Shown: positions 1-8,636, numbered from the stretch's first letter. The stretch is DNA of 64,000 nt from Pseudocitrobacter vendiensis (GCF_943590815.1 NZ_CALSBS010000016.1:53506-117505); one strand, 5' to 3'. Translations and numbers: made by a program. Notes: a model not told the origin generated them from the sequence alone.

Positions 1-2
1 CG

Positions 3-1049
3 GGTTCCGTGGTGCTGTATCGCAAGTTTGAAGTGGGTGAAGTGATTACCGTTAGCCCTCGCGCTAACGCGTTTGATATCTCGCTGCACATCAAACCGGA
101 ATACCGTTCCCTGTTGACGCCGGACAGCGTGTTCTGGGCCGAAGGCGGTGCCAAAGTCCAGTTGAACGGGAGCGGTTTAACCGTACAGGCCTCGCCACTG
201 TCTCGCGCGCTGAAGGGCGCGATCAGCTTCGATAACCTGAGCGGCGCGGGCGGAAATACCCGTAAAGGCGACAAACGTATCCTGTTCGCCTCTGAAACAG
301 CGGCGCGCGCGGTAGGCGGGCAAATTACGTTACACGCCTTTGATGCCGGGAAGCTGGCGGCAGGTATGCCAATTCGTTATCTGGGCATTGATATTGGACA
401 GGTACAAACGCTGGAACTGAACGCCGGACGCAATGAAGTTCAGGCGCGCGCGGTGCTTTACCCGGAGTATGTGAATACCTTCGCGCGTCGCGGCAGTCGC
501 TTCTCGGTTGTGACGCCGCAGATTTCCGCTGCCGGTGTAGAGCACCTTGATACCATCCTGCAACCTTACATCAACGTTGAGATGGGTCAGGGCTCGCCAC
601 GTCGCGAATTCGAGCTTCAGGAAGCCACCATCGCCGATTCCCGCTATCTCGACGGGCTGAGTCTGGTGGTGGAAGCGCCGGAAGCTGGTTCGCTGGGCAT
701 TGGCACGCCAGTGCTGTTCCGTGGTATCGACGTGGGCACAGTAACGGGGCTGACGCTGGGCTCACTTTCCGATCGCGTGATGGTTGAGCTGCGCATCAGC
801 AAACGTTATCAGCACCTTGTACGCAACAATTCAGTCTTCTGGCTGGCATCCGGTTACAGCCTCGACTTTGGTCTGACGGGGGGCGTGGTGAAAACCGGCA
901 CCTTCAATCAGTTCATTCGTGGCGGTATTGCCTTTGCCACACCGCCAGGCACCCCGCTCGCGCCGAAAGCCCAGGCAGGCAAACACTTCCTGTTGCAGGA
1001 AGAGGAGCCGAAAGAGTGGCGTCAGTGGGGCACCGCCCTGCCGCGTTAA
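3..1049 (+). CDS. letB: LetB (YebT) intermembrane lipid transport protein, C-terminal part
   Basis: This is the 3' end of a gene that begins before the window; 348 residues are present against about 877 in E. coli LetB. The family forms a stacked tunnel of MCE rings across the periplasm that carries lipids between inner and outer membrane. The visible part holds the tail of one MCE domain and two further ones, each opening with the typical G-x-P-I/V-x-[YF]-[RL]-G-I-D-x-G pattern (near residues 119 and 236 of the fragment). It ends a few bases before a strong hairpin and is followed by rsmF, the same order as in E. coli. The partner letA would lie upstream, outside the window. Confidence 0.93.
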   Translation, partial: GSVVLYRKFEVGEVITVSPRANAFDISLHIKPEYRSLLTPDSVFWAEGGAKVQLNGSGLTVQASPLSRALKGAISFDNLSGAGGNTRKGDKRILFASETAARAVGGQITLHAFDAGKLAAGMPIRYLGIDIGQVQTLELNAGRNEVQARAVLYPEYVNTFARRGSRFSVVTPQISAAGVEHLDTILQPYINVEMGQGSPRREFELQEATIADSRYLDGLSLVVEAPEAGSLGIGTPVLFRGIDVGTVTGLTLGSLSDRVMVELRISKRYQHLVRNNSVFWLASGYSLDFGLTGGVVKTGTFNQFIRGGIAFATPPGTPLAPKAQAGKHFLLQEEEPKEWRQWGTALPR

Positions 1050-1054
1050 CGTTC

Positions 1055-1084
1055 AACGCCCCGGTGTCACTGCGCCGGGGCGTT
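1055..1084 (+). terminator. Hairpin between letB and rsmF
   Basis: A GC-rich inverted repeat (AACGCCCCGG, 10-base loop, CCGGGGCGTT) starts six bases after the letB stop and is followed by only a short T run. It probably ends the letAB transcript in part and lies just before rsmF. Confidence 0.6.
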
Positions 1085-1127
1085 TATGCTAAACTGCACG
1101 CTCTCTGATTACGTGTGGTACTCCCCA

Positions 1128-2564
1128 GTGGCTCAAAACTCTGTCTTTCTTCCCGATGAATTCCTCGCGCAGATGCGTGAGGCCATGCCCGCTCACCTCG
1201 CCTTTGACGATTTTATTGCTGCCTGCCAGCGTCCGCTGCGCCGCAGCATTCGTGTCAATACATTGAAAATCAGCGTTGCCGATTTCCTGGCACTGGTCGC
1301 CCCATATGGCTGGCAACTGATACCAGTGCCGTGGTGTGCGGAAGGTTTCTGGATTGAACGCGAAGATGAAGAGTCACTGCCTTTAGGCAGTACCGCCGAA
1401 CACCTGAGCGGCCTGTTTTACATTCAGGAAGCCAGCTCGATGCTGCCGGTCGCCGCGCTGTTTGCCGGGGACGAGATGCCGAAACGGGTGATGGACGTCG
1501 CCGCCGCGCCGGGTTCGAAAACCACCCAGATTGCCGCGCGCATGGGCAACCAGGGCGCCATTCTCGCCAATGAGTTTTCCGCCAGTCGGGTAAAAGTTCT
1601 CCACGCTAATATCAGCCGCTGCGGTATCGCCAATGTGGCGCTGACCCATTTTGATGGTCGTGTCTTCGGCGCGGCAGTACCGGAAAGTTTTGACGCCATT
1701 CTGCTCGATGCACCGTGTTCCGGCGAAGGTGTTGTACGTAAAGATCCCGATGCACTGAAAAACTGGTCGATTGAAAGCAATCTTGTGATTGCCGCCACGC
1801 AGCGTGAGCTTATTGATAGCGCATTTCACGCACTGAAACCCGGCGGTACGCTGGTTTATTCAACCTGTACGCTCAATCGTGACGAAAACGAATCAGTACT
1901 GGCCTGGCTGCTGGAACAATATCCGCAGGCGGTTGAAATCCAATCGCTGGCAACCCTGTTCCCGTCAGCCAAAGAGGCGCTCACGCCTGAAGGATTCCTC
2001 CATGTCTTCCCGCAAATTTATGATTGCGAAGGCTTCTTTGTCGCGCGTTTGCGTAAAATCGCCTCGGTTGAGCCTCTGCCCATCCCAGGCTACAAAGTGG
2101 GTAAATTCCCGTTCACGCCGATGAAAACCCGGGAATCCGCCGCCGTCACTGAGGCAGCCGGTCAGGTCGGACTGTTCTGGAATGACGCGTTTTCCCTCTG
2201 GCAGCGCGATAAAGAGATATGGCTCTTCCCGGCAGAGATAGAACCCCTGCTCGGAAAAGTCCGTTTCTCGCGTATTGGCCTCAAACTTGCCGAAACGCAT
2301 AACAAAGGTTATCGCTGGCAGCACGAAGCAGTCATTGCGCTGGCCCAAACCGACAAGCTGGGGCATGAACTGACGCAGACTGAGGCTCAGGAGTGGTATC
2401 GCGGCCGCGATATCTACCCGGAAAATGTGCCAAATCACGACGATGTGGTGGTAACGTATCAGGGCTTTCCGCTTGGACTGGCGAAACGAATCAGCTCACG
2501 GTTGAAAAACAGTTATCCCCGCGAACTGGTGCGCGATGGTAAACTTTTTGCCGAAAAATCCTGA
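1128..2564 (+). CDS. rsmF: 16S rRNA (cytosine-1407-C5)-methyltransferase RsmF
   Basis: RsmF (YebU) methylates C1407 of 16S rRNA in the assembled 30S subunit, using S-adenosylmethionine. The Rossmann core has the RNA m5C methyltransferase signatures: the SAM loop [10 protein letters not shown] near residue 125, the motif IV cysteine in [10 protein letters not shown] and the catalytic motif VI cysteine in Y-S-T-C-T-L. A C-terminal PUA-like region follows. The frame is open back to 1086, but a GTG at 1128 gives 478 residues starting V-A-Q-N, which matches the known E. coli start and length (479), so I chose it. Confidence 0.95.
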   Translation: MAQNSVFLPDEFLAQMREAMPAHLAFDDFIAACQRPLRRSIRVNTLKISVADFLALVAPYGWQLIPVPWCAEGFWIEREDEESLPLGSTAEHLSGLFYIQEASSMLPVAALFAGDEMPKRVMDVAAAPGSKTTQIAARMGNQGAILANEFSASRVKVLHANISRCGIANVALTHFDGRVFGAAVPESFDAILLDAPCSGEGVVRKDPDALKNWSIESNLVIAATQRELIDSAFHALKPGGTLVYSTCTLNRDENESVLAWLLEQYPQAVEIQSLATLFPSAKEALTPEGFLHVFPQIYDCEGFFVARLRKIASVEPLPIPGYKVGKFPFTPMKTRESAAVTEAAGQVGLFWNDAFSLWQRDKEIWLFPAEIEPLLGKVRFSRIGLKLAETHNKGYRWQHEAVIALAQTDKLGHELTQTEAQEWYRGRDIYPENVPNHDDVVVTYQGFPLGLAKRISSRLKNSYPRELVRDGKLFAEKS

Positions 2565-2680
2565 CTGGCGCGCAAAAATAGCGCACTTTTTGACTGGCGA
2601 TATTCTCTTCGTTGGCTACGCTAAAAAATGGGCGACCTGAACTGGTCGTACCACAACATCAGCGACCAACGGAGAGTATC

Positions 2681-2920
2681 ATGAGTAAAACCAACGTACG
2701 CATCGGCGCATTCGAGATAGATGATGCCGAGCTGCACGGCGAGCAGCACGGTGAACGAACGTTAAGCATCCCCTGTAAATCCGACCCTGACTTATGCATG
2801 CAGCTAGACGCCTGGGATGCTGACACCAGCGTCCCTGCCGTACTCAACGGCGAACACTCTGTCCTTTACCGTAAACATTACGATCAACGTTCTGATGCCT
2901 GGGTGCTGCGCTTCGCATAA
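2681..2920 (+). CDS. yebV: Conserved small protein YebV
   Basis: A 79-residue acidic protein matching E. coli YebV in sequence and place. It has no signal peptide or membrane segment and its function is unknown. The ATG at 2681 follows a good ribosome binding site (GGAGAG, at 2671), which decides against the in-frame start at 2612. A terminator follows directly. Confidence 0.9.
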   Translation: MSKTNVRIGAFEIDDAELHGEQHGERTLSIPCKSDPDLCMQLDAWDADTSVPAVLNGEHSVLYRKHYDQRSDAWVLRFA

Positions 2921-2929
2921 CCCAAATGG

Positions 2930-2956
2930 AACCCGCCCACAGGCGGGTTATTTATT
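2930..2956 (+). terminator. Terminator after yebV
   Basis: Inverted repeat AACCCGCC / GGCGGGTT followed by TATTTATTT, ten bases past the yebV stop. This is the shape of a rho-independent terminator for the + strand. Confidence 0.8.
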
Positions 2957-3048
2957 TGCATAACCTTTCCCGCCGTTGCCCTTCATCCCCTACACTTAAT
3001 CATTAACGGATCCGTTGTGTCATAACCTTTTATCAGACTGAGGATGGG

Positions 3049-3240
3049 ATGTTCGCACTGGTTTTATTCATCTGCTACCTCGACGGTGGCTGTGATGATA
3101 TCGTCGTGGACGTGTATAATTCGGAAAAACAGTGTGTTGCCGCGATGGACGATCAGCGGTTGCGTCGTGGAGGGTGTTTTCCGATAGAGGATTTTGTGGA
3201 CGGGTTCTGGTACCCCGCCCACGAATACAGCGATTTTTGA
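3049..3240 (+). CDS. yebW: Conserved small protein YebW
   Basis: A 63-residue protein matching E. coli YebW (M-F-A-L-V-L-F start, G-G-C-F-P-I-E-D-F near residue 41). It has several cysteines and a short hydrophobic N-terminus that could be a weak signal. Its function is unknown; homologues sit next to yebV. A G-A-G-G-A-T stretch lies just before the ATG. It is the last gene shared with the E. coli order before the accessory block. Confidence 0.9.
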   Translation: MFALVLFICYLDGGCDDIVVDVYNSEKQCVAAMDDQRLRRGGCFPIEDFVDGFWYPAHEYSDF

Positions 3241-3249
3241 GGGTAACGA

Positions 3250-4182
3250 TCAGTGCGGGGAAGCCGCATGATAAAGCGACGCTTCTCCGCGCGGACGCGT
3301 TTTAAAGCGACGGTGAACCCACAGATACTGTTCTGGTGCGCGTAAAATCTCTTTCTCGATGATTTTGTTCATATAGCTGGCCGCATCGATTTCGTCATCT
3401 ACCGGGTAATCTGACATCACGTCGCTGATGTGCAGCACATAACCTTTCTTATCCGCCTTACGTACCATAGTGATGCTGAGCATTGCCGCGCCTGACAAAC
3501 GTGAAAGCACCCAGGTCCCGTTGGTCGTTGCCGCTTCGTTCACTGAAAAGAACGGTGCGAAAACGCTGCCTTTCGGACCGTAGTCCTGGTCTGGCGCAAA
3601 CCACACGGCTTCACCTGATTTAAGCGCCTGCACAAGACCTCGCAAATTGCGGCGGTCGATCATCGCTTTATTGGAACGCAGGCGACCTTTGGTCTGAACC
3701 CACTCCATCAACGGATCATTATGACGACGATAGGTTGCCATCATCGGGCGACATAAGCCCATGACCCTGCCACCCAGTTCCAAAGACATAAAATGTACGC
3801 CGACAACCATAACGCCGCGACGTTCCTGCAATGCTTTGGTCAGGTTTTCATACCCCTCCACGTCAAACCATTTCTTGACGCGCGCATCGCTCCAGAACCA
3901 GGCCATGCCGGTTTCGATAAGCCCCATGCCCAATGACATGAAATTTTGCTGTATCAGTGCTTCACGCGAGTCGGCATCCATCTGTGGGAAGCAGAGTTCA
4001 ATATTGCGTGCAGCAATGCGTTCGCGCCGTTTGAGAAAACGGCGAGACATTTTACCTACCGTCGAACCGAGGGTATGCAGAACAGGATAAGGAAGCTGTA
4101 CGATAAGCCAAAGCACACCTAAGCCGAACCACGTGAGCCAGTTGCGCGGATGCAATAACTGGGTATCAAATTCTTTAGACAT
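3250..4182 (-). CDS. LpxP-like lipid A acyltransferase (LpxL/LpxP family)
   Basis: Members of this family sit at the cytoplasmic face of the inner membrane and add a secondary acyl chain to Kdo2-lipid IVA from acyl carrier protein. The 310-residue protein has an N-terminal membrane anchor (W-F-G-L-G-V-L-W-L-I), the catalytic H-x4-E motif in G-V-H-F-M-S-L-E, and the A-P-D-Q-D-Y-G and E-Q-Y-L-W-V-H-R-R-F blocks. Across its length it is closer to E. coli LpxP (cold-induced palmitoleoyl transferase) than to LpxL (laurate), but E. coli lpxP maps elsewhere, so this may be an extra or moved copy. Acyl preference cannot be read from the sequence. ATGs at 4185 and 4182 are both possible; 4182 is best spaced from AGGA. 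Confidence 0.85.
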   Translation of the reverse strand: MSKEFDTQLLHPRNWLTWFGLGVLWLIVQLPYPVLHTLGSTVGKMSRRFLKRRERIAARNIELCFPQMDADSREALIQQNFMSLGMGLIETGMAWFWSDARVKKWFDVEGYENLTKALQERRGVMVVGVHFMSLELGGRVMGLCRPMMATYRRHNDPLMEWVQTKGRLRSNKAMIDRRNLRGLVQALKSGEAVWFAPDQDYGPKGSVFAPFFSVNEAATTNGTWVLSRLSGAAMLSITMVRKADKKGYVLHISDVMSDYPVDDEIDAASYMNKIIEKEILRAPEQYLWVHRRFKTRPRGEASLYHAASPH

Positions 4183-4185
4183 CAT

Positions 4186-4875
4186 TTTTTCCTGAAGCAT
4201 GAAAAAGTAACGCGTAAGGGAAAAATGAATCCTTCATTTGTCTTTATGCGTACGTATAAGAGTTTGACAGTAATACGTTCGGCAAATTCACTTTCAGGAC
4301 AAGACTTTACAAAAAAGTACCTGAATCGGAATAAAACTTACTGGAAGGCTGTAACTTAACTCAAGGCAAGCATGCGCTATTTTCAGCAAAATTGATAGTG
4401 AGATTTGTACCCACCACACGATTACCTTAAAACCTGAACCCCGCGCAGGACGGGGCCTGCATCGATTTTACCCATCCCACAGATGATTAATCAGGCATTT
4501 CCGAAAACTGTGGCCTGAGCCTATTCCAATAAAGCTTAGGACACATTCACAAAATAAATATTCGATAATTTCAGTATAATCTTAGACAACCACTAATAAC
4601 GTGGGTTATGACAGCGATAAGGTTCTTTTCCGATGACGTTCCAGGCTGTGACGTTGATAGAAACTAACGAACGATACAAAATAATAACAGGCTAATAATT
4701 AGCTATGAAACCGAATGCATCAAGAACTGGTTACATCGATATTTCTCTGATACGATTCAGTTAATCGAGATTTTCATTAGTGTAAGAATGAATTCCCTGA
4801 AAACTCCGAGGGAAAGAAGTTGCAACATCACTTACACATTAAATTAACACTACAATAACCATTGTGAATTTCATT
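4186..4875. other. Long AT-rich intergenic region between the lpxP-like and glycosyltransferase genes
   Basis: About 690 bases with no convincing gene. It must hold the promoter of the lpxP-like gene (leftward) and that of the glycosyltransferase (rightward). A perfect TATAAT stands at 4575-4580 on the + strand without a good -35, which would give a leader of nearly 300 nt. Two 19-codon open frames (ATG 4608 and ATG 4705) lack ribosome binding sites and are probably chance. I see no trace of a pphA gene, which E. coli has in this neighbourhood. Confidence 0.5.
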
Positions 4876-5850
4876 ATGCTCGACAAGCCAACAGTTTCCA
4901 TTATCATACCCGCTTACAACTCTGGCACGTTTATCCATATCCTCCTTGATTCTTTAATTGTTCAAACCTATAAAAATTTTGAAGTTATAGTTGTGAATGA
5001 TGGTTCCTCGGATAACACCATAGAGGTGGTCGAAAATTATTCGAGAAGTAGTCAACTTACTGTCAATCTCATCACGCAAAATAATGCGGGTGTATCAACT
5101 GCGAGAAATGTCGGGCTTGATAATGCGCAAGGCGAATTTTGTATATTTATCGATAGCGACGACCATGTCGCCCCTCAATTCCTGGAAAAATTACTCCATA
5201 AGCAAAAAGAAACATCCGCTAACATCGTGTATTGTGGATGTAATCAGGGAGGAAAAAACTGCGTCAGGCCGCAGCCTGCAGCATTCCAGGACGGCGATTT
5301 ATTACGTCAGCGCATTGCGCGAGAATTACTTTTCCATCTTGGCGGCGTACTGATCAGAAGAGATTTTTTAATACGTGAGAATATAAGATTCAACACAGAA
5401 CTTGCGTTAGGTGAAGATCTGCTTTTCACCTATACGATTCTTGCTAAACAACATCTGCATGCTGTTCCTGAATATTTATACAACCAAACCTACCGTGAAG
5501 ATTCCGTAATGAATAGCGCATGGTCGAAGGAAGATTATGAACATAATGCGCATGCAATGGACATTATTTACAGCACGATGATAACACTATGTCATGACTC
5601 ACAAAAAGAGACTGTAGCCCCACTCCTTAAAAATATGGCTATTACTGCCAAAATTAAATTTTTATGGGGATTATTACAATCAGGCAAATACGATCAGACG
5701 CTAAAATATCTCAATAGTACATATCTCACCTTGTCTCAGTCAGACATTGCATCTTTAAAATCTAAAGAAAGAAAAAAATATCGTGTAATTATGTCAAAGA
5801 ATACATTTTTATGGAGGCTGTACTTTTTATTCCGCAAGAAAAAATTTTGA
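4876..5850 (+). CDS. Family 2 glycosyltransferase
   Basis: The 324-residue protein opens with the GT-A fold signature (V-S-I-I-I-P-A-Y-N), then V-V-N-D-G-S-S-D near residue 40, N-N-A-G-V-S-x-A-R-N near 75 and the metal-binding F-I-D-S-D-D near 95. These are hallmarks of GT2 enzymes that transfer a sugar from a nucleotide donor, commonly in LPS, O-antigen or capsule synthesis. There is no membrane helix; a basic tail (F-R-K-K-K-F) may bind the membrane. The gene is AT-rich compared with its neighbours, which suggests transfer. An in-frame GTG at 4864 is an alternative start; neither start has a strong ribosome binding site. Donor and acceptor are unknown; the lpxP-like neighbour makes an LPS role plausible. 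Confidence 0.85.
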   Translation: MLDKPTVSIIIPAYNSGTFIHILLDSLIVQTYKNFEVIVVNDGSSDNTIEVVENYSRSSQLTVNLITQNNAGVSTARNVGLDNAQGEFCIFIDSDDHVAPQFLEKLLHKQKETSANIVYCGCNQGGKNCVRPQPAAFQDGDLLRQRIARELLFHLGGVLIRRDFLIRENIRFNTELALGEDLLFTYTILAKQHLHAVPEYLYNQTYREDSVMNSAWSKEDYEHNAHAMDIIYSTMITLCHDSQKETVAPLLKNMAITAKIKFLWGLLQSGKYDQTLKYLNSTYLTLSQSDIASLKSKERKKYRVIMSKNTFLWRLYFLFRKKKF

Positions 5851-5972
5851 ATTCCGATAGTTAACCCGTAAAATCTGATTCTCAGAACCCTCTGCCCTTA
5901 CTTACACATGGCGTGACACACCTGTGATAGGGCAGCTCGTAGCCATACCGTTCGACGTTTGAGGATTTGCTG

Positions 5973-6527
5973 GTGCATTACACATTTTTGAAAGAGTGTC
6001 TTAGGGTTGAAGTGATAGGCGGGAAAGATAAAAAATTCTCCTGGCCTCGCGCTATCCGTCATGCGTGGCGCCAACCCAAGCGCCGCTTTCTGTTTTGGTG
6101 GCGCATTGCATCACATTTGCACGCTGTCGGTGGCAAAAATAGCAAGAAATTCGCGGCTTATCTCAACAGACGCCTGATCAGAAATTATCACACTGAAATA
6201 GGGCTGGCCGCCAGGATTCAGCCTGGGTTATTTATCGCCCACTATAATGGAATCGTGGTCACATCCTATTGTGAGATAGGCAAAAATTTTACGCTACGCC
6301 AAAACACCACTATTGGGATTAAAACCCTGGGTAAACGTGATGATGAATATAAAATCATCATCGGCGATAATGTAGCCCTTGGCGCAAACAGTTGCATCAT
6401 TGGTGATAATCTCAGCATTGGTAGCAATGTCATCGTTGGGGCAATGTCTTTTATTAGCAAGGATATCCCGGATAACTGTACCTATTACACCAAAAAAGAG
6501 AACGTCATCGAGCGGTATGAAGTATAG
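5973..6527 (+). CDS. Serine-acetyltransferase-like hexapeptide O-acetyltransferase
   Basis: A 184-residue protein whose C-terminal half is a left-handed beta-helix: turns of the [LIV]-G-x4 type run from about residue 90 (E-I-G-K-N-F-T, I-G-D-N-V-A, L-G-A-N-S-C, I-G-D-N-L-S, I-G-S-N-V-I). The layout resembles the short CysE/WcaB/CapG-type acetyltransferases that decorate surface polysaccharides rather than full-length CysE (273 residues), whose long N-terminal domain is missing. The likely substrate is a sugar made or transferred by the neighbouring glycosyltransferase, which is inference. GTG at 5973 lies eight bases after GAGG; a TTG at 5967 is also in frame. Confidence 0.78.
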   Translation: MHYTFLKECLRVEVIGGKDKKFSWPRAIRHAWRQPKRRFLFWWRIASHLHAVGGKNSKKFAAYLNRRLIRNYHTEIGLAARIQPGLFIAHYNGIVVTSYCEIGKNFTLRQNTTIGIKTLGKRDDEYKIIIGDNVALGANSCIIGDNLSIGSNVIVGAMSFISKDIPDNCTYYTKKENVIERYEV

Positions 6528-6586
6528 CCCCCTGTCTTCATCATGGTTCAATAACGATACGTGTGAAAGATAGAGTTGTAAGATAA

Positions 6587-6615
6587 TTGTTAATGCATTT
6601 TTGTTGTGGTATAAC
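6587..6615 (+). promoter_or_regulatory. Probable SraC/RyeA promoter
   Basis: TTGTTA (6587-6592), a 17-base spacer and TATAAC (6610-6615) preceded by TG one base upstream form a good extended -10 sigma-70 promoter. Transcription from about 6622 to the terminator at 6873 would give roughly 250 nt, close to the known size of SraC/RyeA. Confidence 0.7.
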
Positions 6616-6641
6616 CAACAGGAATGGCCCGGATGCCACAT

Positions 6642-6744
6642 AAAAAGAGACCGAATACGATTCCTGTATTCGGTCCAGGGAAATGGCTCTTGGGAGAGAG
6701 CCGTGCGCTAAAAGTTGGCATTAATGCAGGCTAAGTCGCCTTGC
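6642..6744 (-). ncRNA. sdsR: SdsR (RyeB) sigma-S-dependent small RNA
   Basis: The minus strand from 6744 reads GCAAGGCGACTTAGCC and runs on to a terminator hairpin (GACCGAATAC / GTATTCGGTC) with a T run ending at 6642. It matches the E. coli SdsR that I recall almost base for base over about 103 nt. SdsR is an Hfq-bound RNA made in stationary phase and under stress from a sigma-S promoter; known targets include mutS and porin mRNAs. It is nested inside SraC on the other strand. Confidence 0.93.
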
Positions 6745-6832
6745 ACTATAAGAATAGATGACCGTGCCAGGTTTTCCAGTCCGCGACGAAAGCGGTCAGA
6801 AAATTTCGGCGTCAGAAAACGGCAGCCCCTAA

Positions 6833-6873
6833 AAAAACCGCTCGCACATTCACAGAATGGCGGCGGTTTTTTA
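6833..6873. terminator. Bidirectional terminator between SraC and yebY
   Basis: AAACCGC and GCGGTTT arms enclose an imperfect loop, with an A run before and a T run after, so the hairpin can stop SraC on the + strand and yebY on the - strand. Confidence 0.75.
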
Positions 6874-6901
6874 TTTGGAATCAATTAGATATTTTTGACA
6901 A

Positions 6902-7240
6902 TCAGCAGAGCTTTTCGGCGCGTTCGATAAACGGCGCCAGGCTCATTTTCTCTCCCGGACGCGCTGGATCATCAATTTGTATGATGCTCAAAGGCTGAGC
7001 GGTGGTCTTCCCGGCCTTGACCTGCTCTTCAGCAATGGCGTTCAGCGGATACTGGACCAGGGTACTTGGGTTAATCACATACAGCGCATTGCCCGGACGA
7101 CAGGTCAGCATCACCTCTTCCCTATTAAACGCCCAATTTTCCTTCCCCACCTCAAAGCGGCTCACGGTGATAATTTGCGGGGCGGCCAGCGCGGAACCCG
7201 CCGCCGTTAACAATAAAAGAGTCAGAACGATTTTTTTCAT
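6902..7240 (-). CDS. yebY: Periplasmic protein YebY (DUF2511)
   Basis: A 112-residue exported protein with a clear signal peptide (cleavage after A-L-A-A, about residue 20), nearly identical in its mature part to E. coli YebY. Two cysteines (in L-T-C-R-P-G and the C-terminal E-K-L-C) could form a disulfide. It is the last gene of the yobA-yebZ-yebY run, whose first two members are CopC and CopD relatives, so a role in periplasmic copper handling is likely but is drawn from context. The start at 7240 begins exactly at the signal peptide; the frame stays open far upstream inside yebZ. Confidence 0.92.
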   Translation of the reverse strand: MKKIVLTLLLLTAAGSALAAPQIITVSRFEVGKENWAFNREEVMLTCRPGNALYVINPSTLVQYPLNAIAEEQVKAGKTTAQPLSIIQIDDPARPGEKMSLAPFIERAEKLC

Positions 7241-7254
7241 ATCTTCGCCATTGT

Positions 7255-8124
7255 TTAAAAAGGTTCCCAGGTGGCAAACAGACTGACACAGGCCAGTACC
7301 AGCGCCCCAAGAACAAGTTCTACCTGCGTTGCTCGCAGGAAAAAGCGTTGCGTGGCGGGCTCTGCCATCACCATTCGCGGCACGACAACATAGCGGTTCA
7401 CCAGCGCGATAACCACCATCATGGCGACCAGCGCACATTTTAGCAGTAGCATACGGCTATAAGGTGTATCCAGCGGCCAGCCATGCTGAATCAATAATGC
7501 GTTAACGATCCCCGTCAGCACGACGCCCGCCACTGCGAGGTGCCCGTACCGCGAAAAACGCATCATGGTATAGATTGCTGCCTGCCGCCAGCGCCCCTTT
7601 GCCAGCCTCAGGCAATAGAGAAACGGCAATAAGCCGCCAAGCCAGGCTGCCGCCAACAGCAAATGCAGCGCATGATTCCCGCGCTGTAGCGCACCGATAG
7701 CACCGTCACGCATTGCGGAATGTCCGGTGCCTGCCAACAGGATAAACTGCGCCGCCGTCAGGAACAGCAGCAACCGCATCATCTGACGCGGTTTCACCCA
7801 ACCAATGGTGAGCGCCACACCCGCCAGAATGATTTGCCACAGCCAGACACCGCCAAATTGCGTCGCCGCCACCGCTAGCCAGACTTCAGGCTTCCAGACG
7901 TCGCGCCAGCCATCGCCCATCAACCCACCCTGCACCATCAGCATCAACAGTGCCGATGCAGCGCAGGCCAGCAGCGAGAGATGAATCAGCGGAGTAAAGC
8001 GCTGGCTGAAAAGGCGACGCAGCGGTCGTGGTGCCCACCATCCGCCATAAAGCGCACATCCCAGTACCGCCATCAGCGCGGCAAAATGCACGAATCGCAG
8101 CCCGACATAGAGCGTCGTCAGCAT
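7255..8124 (-). CDS. yebZ: CopD-family inner membrane protein YebZ
   Basis: The 289-residue protein is almost entirely hydrophobic with about eight membrane helices, as in CopD, the inner membrane partner of CopC in copper import or homeostasis. Conserved histidines are visible in membrane regions, including G-T-G-H-S-A-M and G-N-H-A-L-H, which in the family are candidate metal ligands. It starts one base after the yobA stop, so the two are translated together. The metal handled has not been read from sequence. Confidence 0.9.
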   Translation of the reverse strand: MLTTLYVGLRFVHFAALMAVLGCALYGGWWAPRPLRRLFSQRFTPLIHLSLLACAASALLMLMVQGGLMGDGWRDVWKPEVWLAVAATQFGGVWLWQIILAGVALTIGWVKPRQMMRLLLFLTAAQFILLAGTGHSAMRDGAIGALQRGNHALHLLLAAAWLGGLLPFLYCLRLAKGRWRQAAIYTMMRFSRYGHLAVAGVVLTGIVNALLIQHGWPLDTPYSRMLLLKCALVAMMVVIALVNRYVVVPRMVMAEPATQRFFLRATQVELVLGALVLACVSLFATWEPF

Positions 8125-8125
8125 C

Positions 8126-8509
8126 TTATTTCACGCGGAACTGGTACTGGCCCTGGGTTTTATGCCCATCCACTGACACCACGTGCCAGTTAACGGTATA
8201 GAGCCCGGATGCCAGCGGTTGGTTAATCGGTACCATCAGTTCCGTTTTGTCGGTTTCACTGCGTACCGCTTTGCCCGTTTCGACTTTTTTAGCATCTTCT
8301 CCGATCACTGTGACGCCGCTGAAGCGCGATTCGACGCCTTCAGAGAAATGCAGCGTGATAGATTGCGGTGCGGGGCTCACTTCACTTTCCGCGGCAGGCA
8401 CCTGTTGTTTGAGGTGGGCATGCGCCCAGACAGCCGGAGCAGAGAGGGTGCAGGTTAAAAACAGCGAAGTGCAGAGTATGCGAACGATGTTGGATCCCAT
8501 ATTCTTCAT
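8126..8509 (-). CDS. yobA: CopC-family periplasmic copper-binding protein YobA
   Basis: A 127-residue protein with a Sec signal peptide ending in A-V-W-A before H-A-H-L. In CopC proteins this new N-terminal histidine is part of the Cu(II) site; the matching C-terminal H-V-V-S-V-D-G-H motif, which supplies the other ligands, is present near residue 110. The fold is a small beta barrel. It heads the yobA-yebZ-yebY operon. The N-terminal 10 residues differ from E. coli, and an ATG at 8500 (M-G-S-N) is an alternative start. Confidence 0.9.
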   Translation of the reverse strand: MKNMGSNIVRILCTSLFLTCTLSAPAVWAHAHLKQQVPAAESEVSPAPQSITLHFSEGVESRFSGVTVIGEDAKKVETGKAVRSETDKTELMVPINQPLASGLYTVNWHVVSVDGHKTQGQYQFRVK

Positions 8510-8636
8510 TCCCTTTTGTTATGGATGTAGCTGAAAGAATAACCTTGTATAATTCCTGAGTCGAGATGTGCCGCCATTAAGCTTGCCATTCTACGAGACT
8601 CTTAGTAACGTTGCGCCCTGAAAAGGAGAGAATCTG

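Larger units (their letters stand above)
6622..6873 (+). ncRNA. sraC: SraC (RyeA) small RNA
   Basis: SraC/RyeA is the enterobacterial small RNA encoded opposite SdsR, next to yebY. Its limits here are inferred from an extended -10 promoter ending at 6615 and a terminator ending near 6873. It covers the whole of SdsR in antisense, so the two pair fully; in E. coli they regulate each other in a growth-phase-dependent way. Identification rests on position, the shared sequence with SdsR and the predicted length. Confidence 0.75.

Noticed and set aside
3250..4182. Assignment of the acyltransferase as LpxL (laurate)
   Set aside because: Residues throughout, such as G-V-M-V-V-G-V-H-F-M-S-L-E-L-G-G-R-V-M-G, follow LpxP rather than LpxL; acyl chain left open.
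4201..4300. Sigma-E promoter for the lpxP-like gene, as known for E. coli lpxP
   Set aside because: No GGAACTT-type -35 with a matching -10 is present on the minus strand in this stretch.
4608..4764. Two 19-codon frames as leader peptides
   Set aside because: No ribosome binding sites, no terminator-antiterminator structure, no stretch of a regulatory amino acid.
5973..6527. Assignment as CysE (cysteine synthesis)
   Set aside because: Lacks the long N-terminal domain and the C-terminal tail that binds CysK; it lies with a glycosyltransferase.
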